DNA from: Collybiopsis luxurians FD-317 M1
Lineage: Eukaryota; Basidiomycota; Agaricomycetes; Agaricales; Omphalotaceae
Length of the DNA stretch: 64,000 bases
Direction of reading: 5' to 3'
NCBI GenBank assembly: GCA_000827265.1
Contig: KN834785.1
Coordinates: 466,636-530,635, forward strand
Shown piece by piece: positions 35,238-47,849 of this stretch. The notes under the pieces are model-generated. The model was not told where the DNA came from. It searched no databases and was given only the letters and a program-made list of their open reading frames with translations. Each line of letters starts with the position of its first letter. Position 1 is the stretch's first letter. The translations under genes were made by a program, and so were the position numbers.

Positions 35238-35397
35238 TGTTGAGGATCGGTGACATCATGCGTCGAATACGCCGTGTCACCTAAATGGTTTATACGAGTA
35301 TCCTGTAGCTTACAGAATATTCTAGATATATTGTAGATAGGTATATAGGCTCACATCTGAGCTAGCAATAGATACATACTTCCTTGCATTCTCAATA
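35238..35397 (+). repeat. 3' LTR of the copia element
   Basis: It has the same length as the 5' LTR (160 bp), with nine substitutions and no indels. The target duplication GATCA follows directly. Confidence 0.92.
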
Positions 35398-35518
35398 GAT
35401 CAAATAACAGTCTCAACAATAGTAGACATCTAACTTACTCAGGGCATTTATAGAATGTCAGTTTTCAGTGATATCTTCAATTCAGGAGCTTCAATGGTGA
35501 TGCAAACATATGTAATGA

Positions 35519-35576
35519 GTCAGAAGTAACTTTTAATGAGAGTTACATTGTGCTGAGACTCGGCAAGTTAAACTGT
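35519..35576 (-). repeat. Dispersed repeat, minus copy, abutting NLR 3
   Basis: Its reverse complement matches 28367-28413 (cttgccgagtctcagcacaa). NLR 3 sequence starts directly after it, so the repeat lies at the point where the gene's N-terminus is missing. Confidence 0.55.
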
Positions 35577-38500
35577 ATTCTTTTCTGGTGCACAAAGTGT
35601 CCATGTCAGTGGTTCGGAATCCTACAACATACAAGGTAGTCAGAATATCATAATCAACAACACTAACTATCAACATCATGGCAGAGAGATGGCATCAAAA
35701 GTTCTCATTTGTCCCACCCCCAGTCAGTACTTTGTGGGAAGGGAAGATATAATTTCCCACATTTCAAAGATATTTACACCCCCTGTTGTAACCCTTTACA
35801 GTGAAAGAAAAAAAGAGCTTGAAAGTTTTATCAGGTACCACATGGAATGGTAAATGTTATATTTAAAATCCATGAGTAAATGCTAATTGGGATTAGGTGT
35901 ACTGCCATCAATCTGGATGCAAGTTCAGCTGAGGTTTTTCAGAAAGCTGTTTTAGAGAAAGTGAAAAGTCCTCAGTATATCTCACATAATACAGTTTTAA
36001 TTCTTGAAAATGCTGATCCTTCTTTGGCATTAGAAGACTGTCTTCCAGTAATAAGTGTGATCTGAGCTAGTAATGAACTTGCAAAGAATCCACTTTTAAC
36101 CCAATCAGATCAGACTGAAAGGTATAGTATGCAAGTAAGGAGGTTGTCAAAAGTTCCCTTGCATATAATTGAGTAGTAGAACACAGTTGAAGAGAAGAAA
36201 AAGGGTTATGTAGACTACGTCAGTCAACATTGCCAAACACAATGAATACAGAAGAAATGGAGGTGGGGGGTGCAAAGGTCAATGAGCTTGACTACCAGTC
36301 TTACTCAGTCAGTGTCATTGAAGCAACTGAACACCACAAGCTTAGCCAGCTATATTGGAGTTCACTTGTCTTCAAGCTTATTAGGTGCATTCCTAAGGTC
36401 ACTTGGAATAAGGAAGCTTATATGGCGCAATCCACAGGTCACTTTGGTCCTTTTGCTGAGTAAGAACTACCAACAATGCTTATATGGCACAATCCGCAGG
36501 TCACCTTGCAGGCTTTTACACACTCTACTTCATTTCAAGTGGGCTTAGCTTATTCAGAATGTCTTTGCCGAAGCTTAAACAAGTCACTGACTGTTCAACC
36601 TACACCTTTGTAGACTAGAGCCTGGGCAGTATATGCTGGGGAGGTGAGGTCCATATGAGGTTCACCCTATATCCAGTCCCTCTCCTCAAGATATGTCAAT
36701 GACTTCACAGTCTAGTTTCTGGGAGTTTCAAATGGAAATTCCTACTCAACTGAGTCCAGTGGTCAATGTGAGCGATTATAGCTATTAACAGCTAAGACAC
36801 TTTAACCCCATTGATAATCTTGCCACTCTAGCAAATTGAGATAGGCTCATATCCAAAACTGAGATTTCTCCTATATACAGTTACACCTCTTTTATACTGA
36901 TACAGATAATAATATCTACAACATTACTAATATTCATACAAACCCAAATACTTCCACATTATAGATTTGATTATATCTTGTAGAATAAATTATTCTCATT
37001 CTTTTCCCTTCAACAAGTTACCCTTTTTGGCTTGTCAATTTATCAATCAGCTGCAGGCTAAAGTCTTAACCTACTTCTGCCTGGTCCACAGCTACCTTAT
37101 AGCCTATCAGCTTTTTGGAATTGTTTGTTGACTTGAGTCATCTTGGATTCTTATCAAGGATTCATCAAGTCATATCTTTTCTTTCATCTGCTAGCCAATG
37201 AGATTATTTCCTTTCTTCTTGGCCAGCTCATCTTTTCATTTTGTTCCATGCCCTTGCTACTAATAATAGTATTGCCAAGGATGCCTAGACCTCCAGTTGT
37301 AGAGTTTAGCCTCATGTTCACTGAACTGTGTCGCACCAGCTTTTTGAGACTCATTGAGGCCCATTGTGACATCCACATGACTGTCATTTCCTTTGCCGAC
37401 CAGAGTTGCTGAACTCTCAGGTTCATAGACCACCACTGAATGGTTAGACTGTGAAAAACACATGTGCAAAGTTTCCCCTTCTGAGTAAAGTCCTTCATCA
37501 ACCTAGGCCATCTTGTGTTCTACAAGCTTGATTGAACTTTGTCAACTGTGATCTAGGCAGTCATTGAAGTTCCTCATAGTGCACTCAGGACTTAGTGCAT
37601 AGGTGCCTCACAAGGTACCCTAAACATGTACCGTCATTTGGCTACCCTTATGAATACAATAGGTCTTCTCCAGATTTGACTGACAGCTCAGGCTCACTAC
37701 AGTCCTTTGACAACTCTTAATTGTCCTAACAAAACACAGGATCTAGTGTGTGTTACATTTTGAGCCATGGCCAAAAAATTGGCTTATCACTGGAATGGTG
37801 CTATGTGCCGGTCTTGATCACAAGCTCTAATCAGGACATATTTAAAAAAGGATCAAATGAGGCCTTTGAAATTGAAGCAAACTGGAAAGAAATGAGGGAT
37901 CTGGGGAAAGCTGTCAAATCAAGCTTGCAGTTAAAACAGCAAGTTGTTACAATTGTGGCAGCAGGGGGAGTTGGGAGAACACAAGTGGTTCTATGATTTG
38001 TTGCTCATAATTCCCCAAGGTAAGGTATTGCAAAAGAATAAAACAGAGATTGGCAAAATGATGGTTCATTGGAACAGGTTTACAAACATCTGGTTCTTTG
38101 ATGCTAGCTCTAATGCCACGCTGGCAGAAATTTCAAAAAGCTTGGCAAGACTCTAGGTGTAGGTGAAGAAGTGGAAAATGTTAAGAATTTCCTAGCAAGT
38201 TCCCAGGAAAATTGGCTTTGCATTTTTGACAATGCAGATGATAGAGAGATGTTCCTGAAAGACTACATTCCTGTCTGCAGCCATGGGAATATAATTGTCA
38301 CAAGTTGTCTTAGAGAATTAGCACAGTTGAGCTCTCCCCAAAACCATATCAATCTTAGGGATCTTGACAAGAATAGTGCTATGAAACTACTTTTGCAACA
38401 GGCAAATGTAGATACCTCTAAAAATAACTATAAATTAGCATACCCAATTGTTACTGTGCTTGTTTGTCACGCTCTGGCTGTCTCCACTGCTGGAGCTTAC

Positions 38501-40300
38501 ATCCAAGCAAGCCCAACATGTGGGCTCAGTAACTATCTACTGCAGTTTGAGAGGCAAAAGCAGAAGGGTCTCAATTATAGAATGCAATCACTAGATGCCT
38601 ACTCGGAAACCGTGTTCAATGCATTTATGCTGAGTTTTGAAAGGCTCAGTGAACGAACAAAATATTTAATGCAAATTTGCGGCTTCTTGCATCCCACTGC
38701 CATTCCGGTAGATATATTCAAGTGTGCAACCGGTTTCAAAGGAAAACATTTCCTAGAGAATGAAGAAAACAGTCCAGGTAGGACAGAAATGGAGAGATTC
38801 CTGTCTTACTTTCTGGAGGAAGATTTGCTGAATAATAGCATTGATGAATTGTGTCAATTTTGTCTGGCTACATATAATTCTAGGAAAGTGTACCTGATGT
38901 TCCACTCAATAATCCATGAGTGTGCACATCAAACAGCTTTGCAGTTTATCCAAATGGAGATGGGAGCAGCATTACTGCTAGGATGTACAACCCCATTAGA
39001 GGATAGTGAAGAGGATTACTCAATCCGAAGGCAATTATTAGTACATGCACAATATATCAAGTTGGAAAAGCTCCCCACCATTCATTCAAAAATATGCATG
39101 GCAAAGATCTTTGAGACTTGTGGGTACTGAGCCCAGACTGAGGTGCTCAGAGAGGAGGTGCTTCAGCTACACAAACAAGTGATTGGGGAACATCATCCTG
39201 ATACTTTGACTTCCATGGCTGATCTTTCTTTGACCTACAATGACTGTGGTAAGCTGGAAAAAGCAGAAAAGCTAGGGGAGGAGATGTTTCTGCTGCACAA
39301 ACAAGTGGTTGAAGAACACCATACTTTGAAATTCATGGCTAACCTTGCTATGCTTTACAATAACTGTGGTAAGTTGGAAAAAGCAGAAAAGCTAGGGGAG
39401 GAGGTGCTTCTACTGCGCAAACAAGTGGTTGGAGAACACCATCCTGATACTTTGGCTTCCATGGCTCATCTTGCATTGACCTACAATGACTGTGGTAAAC
39501 TGGAAAAAGCAGAAAAGCTAGGGAAGGAGGTGCTTCTGCTGCACAAACAAGTAATTGAAGAACACTATCTTGATTCTTTGAGATCCATGGGAAACCTTGC
39601 TTTGACCTACAATCTCTGTGGTAAGCTGGAGGAAGCTGGACAAATTTAAGAGGAGGTACTACTGCTGTACAAACAGGTGATTGGGGAACACCATCCTGAT
39701 ACTTTGATTTCCATGGCAAACCTTGCTGCTACCTACAATAGCTGTAATAAGTTGGAGGAAGCTAAGAAGATTGAAGAAGAGGTGCTTCTGCTGCACAAAA
39801 AAGTGATTGGCAAACACCATCCTGATACTCTGAGATCCATGAGTAACCTTGCTATGGCCTACCATGCCTGTGGTAAGCTGGAGGAAACTGAAAAGCTTGG
39901 AGAGGAGGTGCTTCTGCTGTGCAAACAAGTTATCGGAGAACACCATCCTGATACTTTGAGATTCATGTGTAACCTTGGTTTGACCTACCATCATTGTGGT
40001 AACCTAGAAGATGCAGAAAAGATTGAAGAGAAAGTGCTTCTGCTGTGCAACCAAGTGATTGGGGATCACCATCCTGATACTTTGATGTCTATGAATAACC
40101 TTGCTATAACCTACAGTCATTGTGGTAAACTGGAGAAAGCTGAACAGCTGATTGAGGAGGTGGTTCTGCTACACAAAAAAGTGCTTGGGGAACACCATCC
40201 TCACACCTTAACTTCCATGCACAACTTTGCTTTGACCTACCGTGCCCATGGTAAGCTCGAGGAGGCTGAAAAGCTAGAAAAAGAATTCTTAAATAAGTGA
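35577..40300 (+). pseudogene. NLR 3: truncated, interrupted and nonsense-mutated paralogue
   Basis: It is homologous to NLR 1. The first 55-60 codons are missing. Exon 1 runs to 35849, and the 47-nt intron 35850-35896 keeps its place. Exon 2 (35897-36046) is split after CLP by a 1745-bp insertion and resumes at 37792 with EWCYVP. The degenerate first module is recognisable (TLYSERKKELESF, INLDASS, NTVLILENAD). In the second, the P-loop reads GGVGRTQ, so the catalytic Lys is Arg, and TGA replaces the next Arg codon (37994). A frameshift follows NATLAE near 38130. Further stops are TGA at 39128 and TAA at 39647. Nine TPR units remain, one with a short deletion. Intron 2 is 38020-38077. Clearly non-functional as a full-length NLR. 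Confidence 0.88.
36047..37791. mobile_element. 1745-bp insertion in NLR 3 with short inverted ends
   Basis: Comparison with the intact paralogues (cttccggaatgg) fixes the insertion between cttcc and ggaatgg. The inserted ends are AGTAATAAG and CTTATCACT, inverted repeats with one mismatch. The right end also folds on itself (ttggccatggccaa-like). No target duplication is evident. A ~30-bp word (gcttatatggc.caatcc.caggtca) is repeated at 36415 and 36478. No transposase is recognised, so it is probably non-autonomous or decayed. Confidence 0.6.
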
Positions 40301-42170
40301 TTGGGGGAAACCACCCTCATACTTTGTGTTTCATGACAATTTATGTCTAACCATATTTTGGCCTACTGAAATTATCAGTTTGAATTGCAATGAGGATTGA
40401 GTTCAGTATTTACATTTGTTTCAGTGGTGGGAATGTATTCCTTATAATCTAAAACAGTACCAACTATGCAGAATGTTGTTGCAGCAAAACTTTGAATCAG
40501 CAACATAGGTCAGAATGATGTATTCACTGCATGCAAATTCTTTTAAGTTGCCATTTAAAATAGTAAACTTGTGGAAAAGTTACATTAAATAGTGTGGGAC
40601 ATTGACTTTTATGAAAATTTATTTGTATCTGTTTTTCATAAATTTACTATAAGTTGCAACACTTACTAAAATTTGCATGCGGTGATTGTCCAGGATGATG
40701 ACAAATTGATAATGAATACGAGCAATGTGAACCACTGTGTTCTAGAGTCTTAAACCAAATATCAGTCACCAATGTGAAGGAGCATAATGCTATTCTGCTG
40801 TATCGTTTTGGAAGGATGTTCAGCGGTATGATGGATGATGGTTCACACCGGTGCATGGCTGAAATAATTTCAGTTCATTGGCAGGCAATACTGGCTGGAA
40901 AAAATAATGATTAGAGCCAAAAGTTTAAAAATTTCATGTTGAGCATACAAAATGATGTATGATTCAAGATTGAGGCCATTTTAAATTCAGTTCAGAGGTC
41001 CCAGTGATACATGACTGAACATCCCTTTGAAATGATGAAGTATACATTTGGCATTGAGCTGTCCCTTTTGACTCAGAGTTGGTTACAAGTGCATGGAATA
41101 GAATGCCGAGTTTTTGTGGTGGTGATTTTGTGCCTGATCCAAGACAGGCAATTTTGAATTGATTAAATTTTGTGATTTATATATTTTTAGCTTAGTGTTC
41201 ATTACATTGGATGCTCCGGGAAAGCCCATGACTGAACAGGGCACGAGTCCCACCACACGCTAGCACTGGCCCACTTACATGTCAAGTAAGTCTGGCTGTA
41301 AGAATAAACATAGAGGAGTCAATGCACAACACCTGCTAGGTAGAGTTAACCTGCAACCATCTATATCACATGTACTCAGAAAGATTTGCCCAATATTTGA
41401 AAATGTATCAAAAACTTTTAGCAATAAAAAATACAAGAAGTTCCTCAGAGAAAGGGGCCTCTGAAGGATGTTCTGGCACAAATGTTTCATTTTCAAGAGG
41501 GACAATTTGTTGATACATCTTCTTGTATTTTCATGCTTTTTTTTGGATATGTCATGTGACATGGGTGGCCGCAGGGCAACTCTACCTTAGCAGATCTTGC
41601 ATGAACAAAAAACTAATGATTGCGATCTGTGGATAATCCTGAGGCCCACCAGGCCACAATGCCAATTTGCAAATTGCTGAGAGGGGTTTGAGTTTCCAGT
41701 TTTCAACTCTGCCAGTTGGGACAATGTGACTATGATTTTGATTTTTTGTCTTGTACAGGTAAGTACTCTGATTGCCAAATGAATGCACAGATATTGGGAA
41801 GAATAAGGACCCAGTTATAGTATAGGTTGGCTGGGGCTCAAGCCCCAGCTCATTCAGTGAAATTTAATTGAATCTAACTCAACAAATTAATGCCAGAAAG
41901 TATTTTTCAAGTCCAGAATGAAATGACAGAATTGTCCATATGGGTGGTTTAATTTCTTTTCCCACATTTCCAATATATCCACCCCACTTACCTTTTATAT
42001 TAAAGTTGACATGAATTGGCTCAATTTCTATGCAGTCGAGTGGAAATTTGGAGAGATTTGACTGAGAATTGAGTCGAGAGGTGTTTGCTGATAAGCACTA
42101 AAGGGGCTCCAGTCAGCATATGTATAGACACAGCAAATATCTTTCATTCCGACTCCCATCTTGCCCATCA
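40301..42170. other. Intergenic stretch after NLR 3
   Basis: The first 45 bases (gtgattgggggaaaccaccctcatactttg...) are one more decayed TPR unit beyond the NLR 3 stop. The remainder has no recognisable gene. Confidence 0.5.
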
Positions 42171-43290
42171 TGGCACAGAAGAAAGAATCTAACTGGTGCA
42201 AATTTCTGCAACTCAATTCTTCAAAAAGAAAAACAAGCAAAGTGCAAGTAAGGGTAAAGATATAATGGCCACTGAACCACCTGCAGAGCAATCAACAGTT
42301 CCCACAAATGTTTCTTTTTCAGTGGCTTTCTTTTTATGTGCACAAAATGTCCATGCCAGTGGTTTAGAATTCTACAATATACAAGGAAATCAGAATATCA
42401 CAATCAACAACAGTGATTTTCAACATAAGGGTAGAGAGATAGCATTGAAACTTCTCATGTGTCCCACCCCCAGTCAGTTCTTTGTGGAAGGGAAGATGTA
42501 CTTTCCCGGATTTCAATAATAATAATATTTACCTGCCTGTGGTGGCCCTTTACAATGCAAGGAAAGAAGAGCTTGGGAATTTCATCAGGCAGTAAGTACC
42601 ATCAATCTGGATGCAAGTTCAGCGGAGGCTTTTCAGAAAGTCCTTTCAGAAAAAGTCAAAGGCCCCATTATATCTCAAAAAATACAGTCTTGATTCTAGA
42701 AAATGCAGATCTTTCATTGGAATTGGAGGACTATCTTCCAGAATGGTCAATCATGGCAGCTGGTGGAGTAGGGAAAGCACAAGTGGCACTAAGATTTGTT
42801 GCTGATAATCTTCCAAGGTAAGGCCATTTCAAATTTTCAAAGAAATAACAAACAGACTGGCAGAATGAGAGTCAGCTTGAACAAATTTTCAAATGTCTGA
42901 TTCTTCAATGCTAGCTCTAATGCTATGGTTGCAGAAAACTTCAAAAAGCTTGGAAAGGCTTTAGGGGTAGGTGAAGATGTGGAAAATGTTAGAAATTTCC
43001 TAGCAAGTACTTGGGAAAATTGGCTTTGCATTTTTGGCAATGCAGAAGATAGAGAAGTGTTCCTGAAAGACTAATCTTGTCTGCAGCCATGGGAATATAA
43101 TTGTCACAAGAGAAAAATAGCACCAGTGTGCTCTCCTCAAAATCGCATGGACCTTGGGGATCTCTACAGGGATAGTGCTATAAAACTATTTTTGTAACAT
43201 GCACATGTAGATCCCTCCAAAAATAACTGTGACTTCACATATGCAATTGTCACTGCGCTTGGCTGCCATGCGCTGGCAGTTTCCACAGCC
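42171..43290 (+). pseudogene. NLR 4: 5' remnant of a further paralogue
   Basis: It starts with a proper Met (MAQKKESNWCKFLQLN) matching NLR 1. A one-base loss near 42230 shifts the frame; the 'EFYNIQGNQ' motif follows. A second frameshift falls at FVEGKMYF. The first module keeps ALYNARKEELGNF. A deletion removes the end of exon 1, intron 1 and the start of exon 2. A second deletion of about 55 codons joins the end of the first module (LPEW) to AAGGVGKAQ, whose P-loop Thr is Ala. TGA replaces Trp in FSNVWFF. Similarity stops at GCHALAVSTA, before the TPRs. Non-functional. Confidence 0.85.
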
Positions 43291-43536
43291 AGATATCCTC
43301 CCCCGAAAAGTGAAAAAATAAACCCTGTGCAAGCTCAGAAATTTCCTGTCAGCATGCATAAAAGTATCTTCTAGTGCAGCTAGATTACCAACCTTACAAT
43401 AGCAATTACATGAATAGATAATTTTCTGTTTGCATGCACACAGTATAGTTTACAAGTGTGCTCTTTGAAGGTGGCAAATCACTTGAATTTTAAGAATGAC
43501 TATTTATATGTCAAGTGGCTTTGCAGTAGACCCAAA

Positions 43537-44883
43537 CTTTTTTCCCATGCAAGCTAGCCCTCCTTGTTCCTGATGAACAAGGGACTGCAAGAAGGAATTA
43601 CTGACCGTAACTTTTTGATGATGGTTATTGGTCTTCTAGCACTGCAAATGATACCAACAGCCAATAATTTAACATACCCATATTTTATGTGAAAGAAAAA
43701 ATCCACAATGTCAATCTGTAACCATGCTCATCCCTTGCAAGGGGATTTTGATGATGCCAGGCCTTGTGATGGATGAGCAATATGGATCACTCACATAAGA
43801 ATGTAAGAGCTCTGGGTCCCAGTAATAGTTAGCCAAATTACAACCAGTTACTATTTTTGACACTTTACTCGAGTACCTTGGCTTCCGCCTCAAATGAAGG
43901 TGCCTTTCTTAACTTCAGTGGTCAAAACTCCTCTGCAAACCACACTGCACGGACCCAAAATTTTACATCTGAAATTATCACCGAAATTTTATATTGAAAA
44001 TCAAAGTTTTTTTCATTCAAAAATTCATAGAAGTACAATTCCTTTTATGCTAGAAAATTGTATTTAAAAAAGTGAAAAATTTCAATGGAAAATTGTGATA
44101 AATATTGCCAGTAAAACCTACCAAAATTATTTTCACAAAATAATCTGAATTTCACTGCAGATATCTTATCGATCCTGCCTGTTATCTTTATTTAATTTCA
44201 CTTGTGATTCACAAAAAATTATGCAACCCTAAAGTGCACCATATTTAGAAGCAATTGAATTGAAATTGGACATCATTAGGGTCATGAAAATTTTTGAATC
44301 ATGAGCAAAATTGAATCAAGATAACAGGCAGGATTGATAAGATATCTGNNNNNNNNNNNNNNNNNNNNAGCATAAAAGGAATTGTACTTCTATGAATTTT
44401 TGAATGAAAAAAACTTTGATTTTCAATATAAAATTTCGGTGATAATTTCAGATGTAAAATTTTGGGTCCGTGCAGTGTGGTTTGCAGAGGAGTTTTGACC
44501 ACTGAAGTTAAGAAAGGCACCTTCATTTGAGGCGGAAGCCAAGGTACTCGAGTAAAGTGTCAAAAATAGTAACTGGTTGTAATTTGGCTAACTATTACTG
44601 GGACCCAGAGCTCTTACATTCTTATGTGAGTGATCCATATTGCTCATCCATCACAAGGCCTGGCATCATCAAAATCCCCTTGCAAGGGATGAGCATGGTT
44701 ACAGATTGACATTGTGGATTTTTTCTTTCACATAAAATATGGGTATGTTAAATTATTGGCTGCTGGTATCATTTGCAGTACTAGAAGACCAATAACCATC
44801 ATCAAAAAGTTATGGTCAGTAATTCCTTCTTGCAGTCCCTTGTTCATCAGGAACAAGGAGGGCTAGCTTGCATGGGAAAAAAG
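43537..44883. repeat. Long foldback: 651-bp inverted arms around a 131-bp loop
   Basis: 43537-44051 pairs with 44369-44883 over 515 bp without an indel, and 44158-44187 pairs with 44319-44348 with one mismatch. The loop is 44188-44318. A few mismatches occur, so the arms are real paralogues rather than a pure assembly copy. By arm comparison, 106 bp of the right arm are missing at the 20-N gap. The 60-codon open frame present in each arm is the same sequence and is not supported as a gene. No target duplication was found. Confidence 0.85.
44349..44368. other. Assembly gap (20 N)
   Basis: A placeholder inside the right arm of the foldback. The left arm predicts that 106 bp are missing here, not 20. 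Confidence 0.95.
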
Positions 44884-46455
44884 ACTTTTTGCCTTTCTTG
44901 CAAGACCATCAATATTGCTGCCATCCCTGTGGGCATTGCTGGCTGCAGCTGCAATGCCCTTCTGCTCATTGTTCTCTATCATCTCCTCATTGTTATTGAT
45001 GTCTAGAGCAATTATTTCATCACTGCAAGAACCACAGTTTTGGCATTGGCAAAGGCACTTGCCCATGTTAGGTGTGGCCTTTTGCACTCATTGTTGCGAA
45101 TTTTGGGAAATGGGTATTATGATGGTTTGGAGTATTGTCTGCAACAACATTAAACTAGAGTGGGGGCATGTGATTGGGGGCTACATTCTCCTCTCATCAT
45201 TATGTCTGCTGCTCAGCTTACGCAGATCTTAGAGATGAGTGAGTTCTGTTCAAACTCACATTGGCTCTCTTACTGACATCCTCCAGACTCTTCTTAGACT
45301 ATTTCTCCCTTTTAACTTCTGCGCTGCAACCTCCACCCTTCTGAACTGGAACTCTACTTTGTCTTGGATTGAACCATTGTTACACACTAGCTTATCTTCT
45401 CTGATATCATTGTGGACAATGTTCTTTCATACTCCAAAGCTGTTATGAAAGGAGCCACAAATGAAAAACCTAGAGTTGCTCAGATGATGTCAAAGTTATT
45501 TTACAATGAATTAGCTTGTCTAGTGGTTTCATTCCCGGAATATCATTTCATCAGCTCCTTCACTCCCAGTTATCTTGCTTCTTTCTTGTGGCAGTGAGAC
45601 TCCAAGCAACTCACATTGCTATCCTTCAATTTCTATGCATGCTCAGGGCTCTTTGGGATGAGGATATTGAGGACTACCAGAAGATACTTATTCAGTCCCC
45701 AATGTATATGAGGAAAGGTTTGGGTCAAGGATATGGAGCTTACAAGATGTCTATGACTTACAGGCCAGGCACAATGAACAGGCCATTTGGTCTGGTATCC
45801 TTATTAGATATCCTAATGGGTGGATGTGGAGTGTCAACAATAATTGCTATTTGTACCAGTCTTTGATGGCCTTTTTTAATAATTTTTCCTGCTCATTATT
45901 GTGGTTGTTGCTATGCTGTGTTCTCTATATGATTTTCAAACTGGAGTAATGGCAGAATGTAAAAAAAATACTATTATTCTTAATGGTTTTTTTTTGTAAT
46001 CTTATTTAGTTATTATGCTAATTGTCATAGAGGATTTTTTTGTATGAAGTTTAAACTTCAGTAGGGTATAATGTAGAAAACAAAATTGAAGCCTTGATCA
46101 CAATTGTTCTATTCATTGAGGGGGAACTCTGAAATTGAGTTTGGTGGTCTGCAATCACCTTAAACTACGATAGGCCATGCTGAAGATGGCTACCACCTGA
46201 AGTGAATCAATCCCATTGTTCATGAGCCTTTAAAAATGATATCTAACTTTTTCTTCGGTAGCTCACAGTTCATCCTCAATGCCCTTACTTTACCATGTTT
46301 TCAATATCTTCAATCTATACTGACAAACCTCTATGTTCTACATCTGATGATAGTAGTGTGGTAATTGCATGTCTTTGATGGCTCACCCCTCCCATTCCTC
46401 TAACCTGATTTTTCAGTAAAGTTGGCTTGTAGCAGATTGGATCACTTGCATCTTC
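44884..46455. other. Stretch without recognised gene
   Basis: A minus-strand frame (44863-45087) has a Cys cluster (CLCQCQNCGSCSDE) but no known family. Plus-strand frames of up to 116 codons are unassigned. This may be part of the decayed transposon to the right. Confidence 0.35.
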
Positions 46456-46896
46456 ATGTTCAAAACACCTCTGGTAGACCCCATTTCACCATCAGATTTC
46501 CCAGGCTATTATTCAATTTCTTTCTGGGACAGTAGAGATCCCAATGTCATCATTCAGTATGCTCATCAGCTCATCCCTTTGGCACTGTCAAAAGATGCAC
46601 AATCAGCTTGGGCCTGCTTAATGCAATGGGAAGGTGGCCTAGAGAGTTTGACTTGGAAATTTAAGTGGATTCCCCTGAATCTGCTGGTACAGTATTCTGC
46701 TCAATGGCTCAATCATTGCGACCCTGAAGGCTGCAATATATTGAACCAACACCTTTTGGGGGCAATGCATGCCTTGGTTGATGAGAAGTTTGAGTATGTT
46801 ACTTCAATTGTGCTTTATTGCAAGCACTTTCCTGACAATATCTGGGACTTGGAATCTGTGCATTGGGATTTGTATCAGGATGAAAATGACAATTAA
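46456..46896 (+). CDS. Unidentified 146-codon open frame
   Basis: It starts MFKTPLVDPISPSDFPGYYS and reads like a soluble, Trp-rich protein (WACLMQWEGGLESLTWKFKW). I do not recognise it. It lies about 1 kb upstream of the KDZ relic, on the same strand, and could be a decayed part of that element or of an older gene. No start context or intron evidence supports it further. Confidence 0.25.
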   Translation: MFKTPLVDPISPSDFPGYYSISFWDSRDPNVIIQYAHQLIPLALSKDAQSAWACLMQWEGGLESLTWKFKWIPLNLLVQYSAQWLNHCDPEGCNILNQHLLGAMHALVDEKFEYVTSIVLYCKHFPDNIWDLESVHWDLYQDENDN

Positions 46897-47849
46897 TCTA
46901 GTTAATATTTTTTTAAGTATGGTAGAATGCTATTTATGGGCTCATTGAGCAGTACAATATATACTTCATTAAGTTAATGTTTCATTGGAAATATATGCAG
47001 TACAATAGAATGCTATTTATGGTCATGTTGATTGGTACAGTATATACTGCTTTGACATGTCCTTTTTTGTTGGACAGGCACCATTAATTATGAGTTATGA
47101 ATTTATAATCATATCTAAAAATGCTATTGAAAGACAATTGAGAACTGTCCAAAATGATGTTAAACTATTAGGAAATGAGGAATGGAAATGTTAGATCAAC
47201 AGTTTGTGCAATGGAACTGTCACTTGCTCCTGAATCTGACTTGAATTGATAGTACAATGTCTGTGCATCCTTGTCTTCTCAAAACCAAAGTGACCCAACC
47301 TGTGCCTCCCACAATTGCATCATACAAGCCTCAACCTCTGGACAGTTTGATGAGGTGTAACAAAAATTCTTGCCCCTTCCTGTTCTTCCCAACTGCATCA
47401 CCTTCACTCAGAATCCCAAGCTACCACATATACTGGGCCAGATTGGCACCAGAGGGGATTGTCTAGTCACTGAGGAAGACATTGTTTGAGCAGGAGTGAG
47501 AAATCACCATGTTCATCTGGAACCTTCAGTGCCTGAGCTCAACATTGTTCAAGCAGAATCTGTTTCTCCCTCAAAACATTCTCAAAAATGTATCAAGACT
47601 ATGCAATAATGGCTTACTGAAGTGTTACCCTCCCTAGTTGAACCGTACCATGAACTCCTTCATTGAACAAGGTCATTATGCCTTGAATAAAAACTTCAAC
47701 TACAATTGGAACAATGTTTGTGCTGTCAGTTGCAAGCTCTTACACTCTGGGTAGTTCAATTCAACAGTGAGTACTATGTGTCTCAATGAGTAGAGCTTGA
47801 CTGAAAAAGATCTGTACAGAATTTGAAGAAATTGAACTATGGACTACAC
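46897..47849. other. Stretch before the KDZ relic
   Basis: The open frame 47257-47466 may be part of the transposase N-terminus but matches nothing firmly. Confidence 0.3.

Larger units (their letters stand above)
30712..35397 (+). mobile_element. Complete but inactive Ty1/copia LTR retrotransposon
   Basis: Two 160-bp LTRs (30712-30871 and 35238-35397) flank one gag-pol frame of copia order: Gag, protease, integrase, RT, RNase H. Target duplication GATCA lies at 30707-30711 and 35398-35402. A primer-binding site follows the left LTR and a purine tract precedes the right. The LTRs differ at 9 of 160 positions, all transitions at CpG or at CA/TG pairs implying CpG. The element is dead through in-frame stops and a lost catalytic Asp. 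Confidence 0.93.

Noticed and set aside
43711..44709. Identical 60-codon frames at 43711-43893 and 44527-44709 as a duplicated gene
   Set aside because: They are the same stretch in the two arms of the foldback and carry no motif.
44863..45087. Minus-strand Cys cluster CLCQCQNCGSC as a zinc-finger gene
   Set aside because: The frame runs into the foldback arm, has no known family match and shows no coding context.
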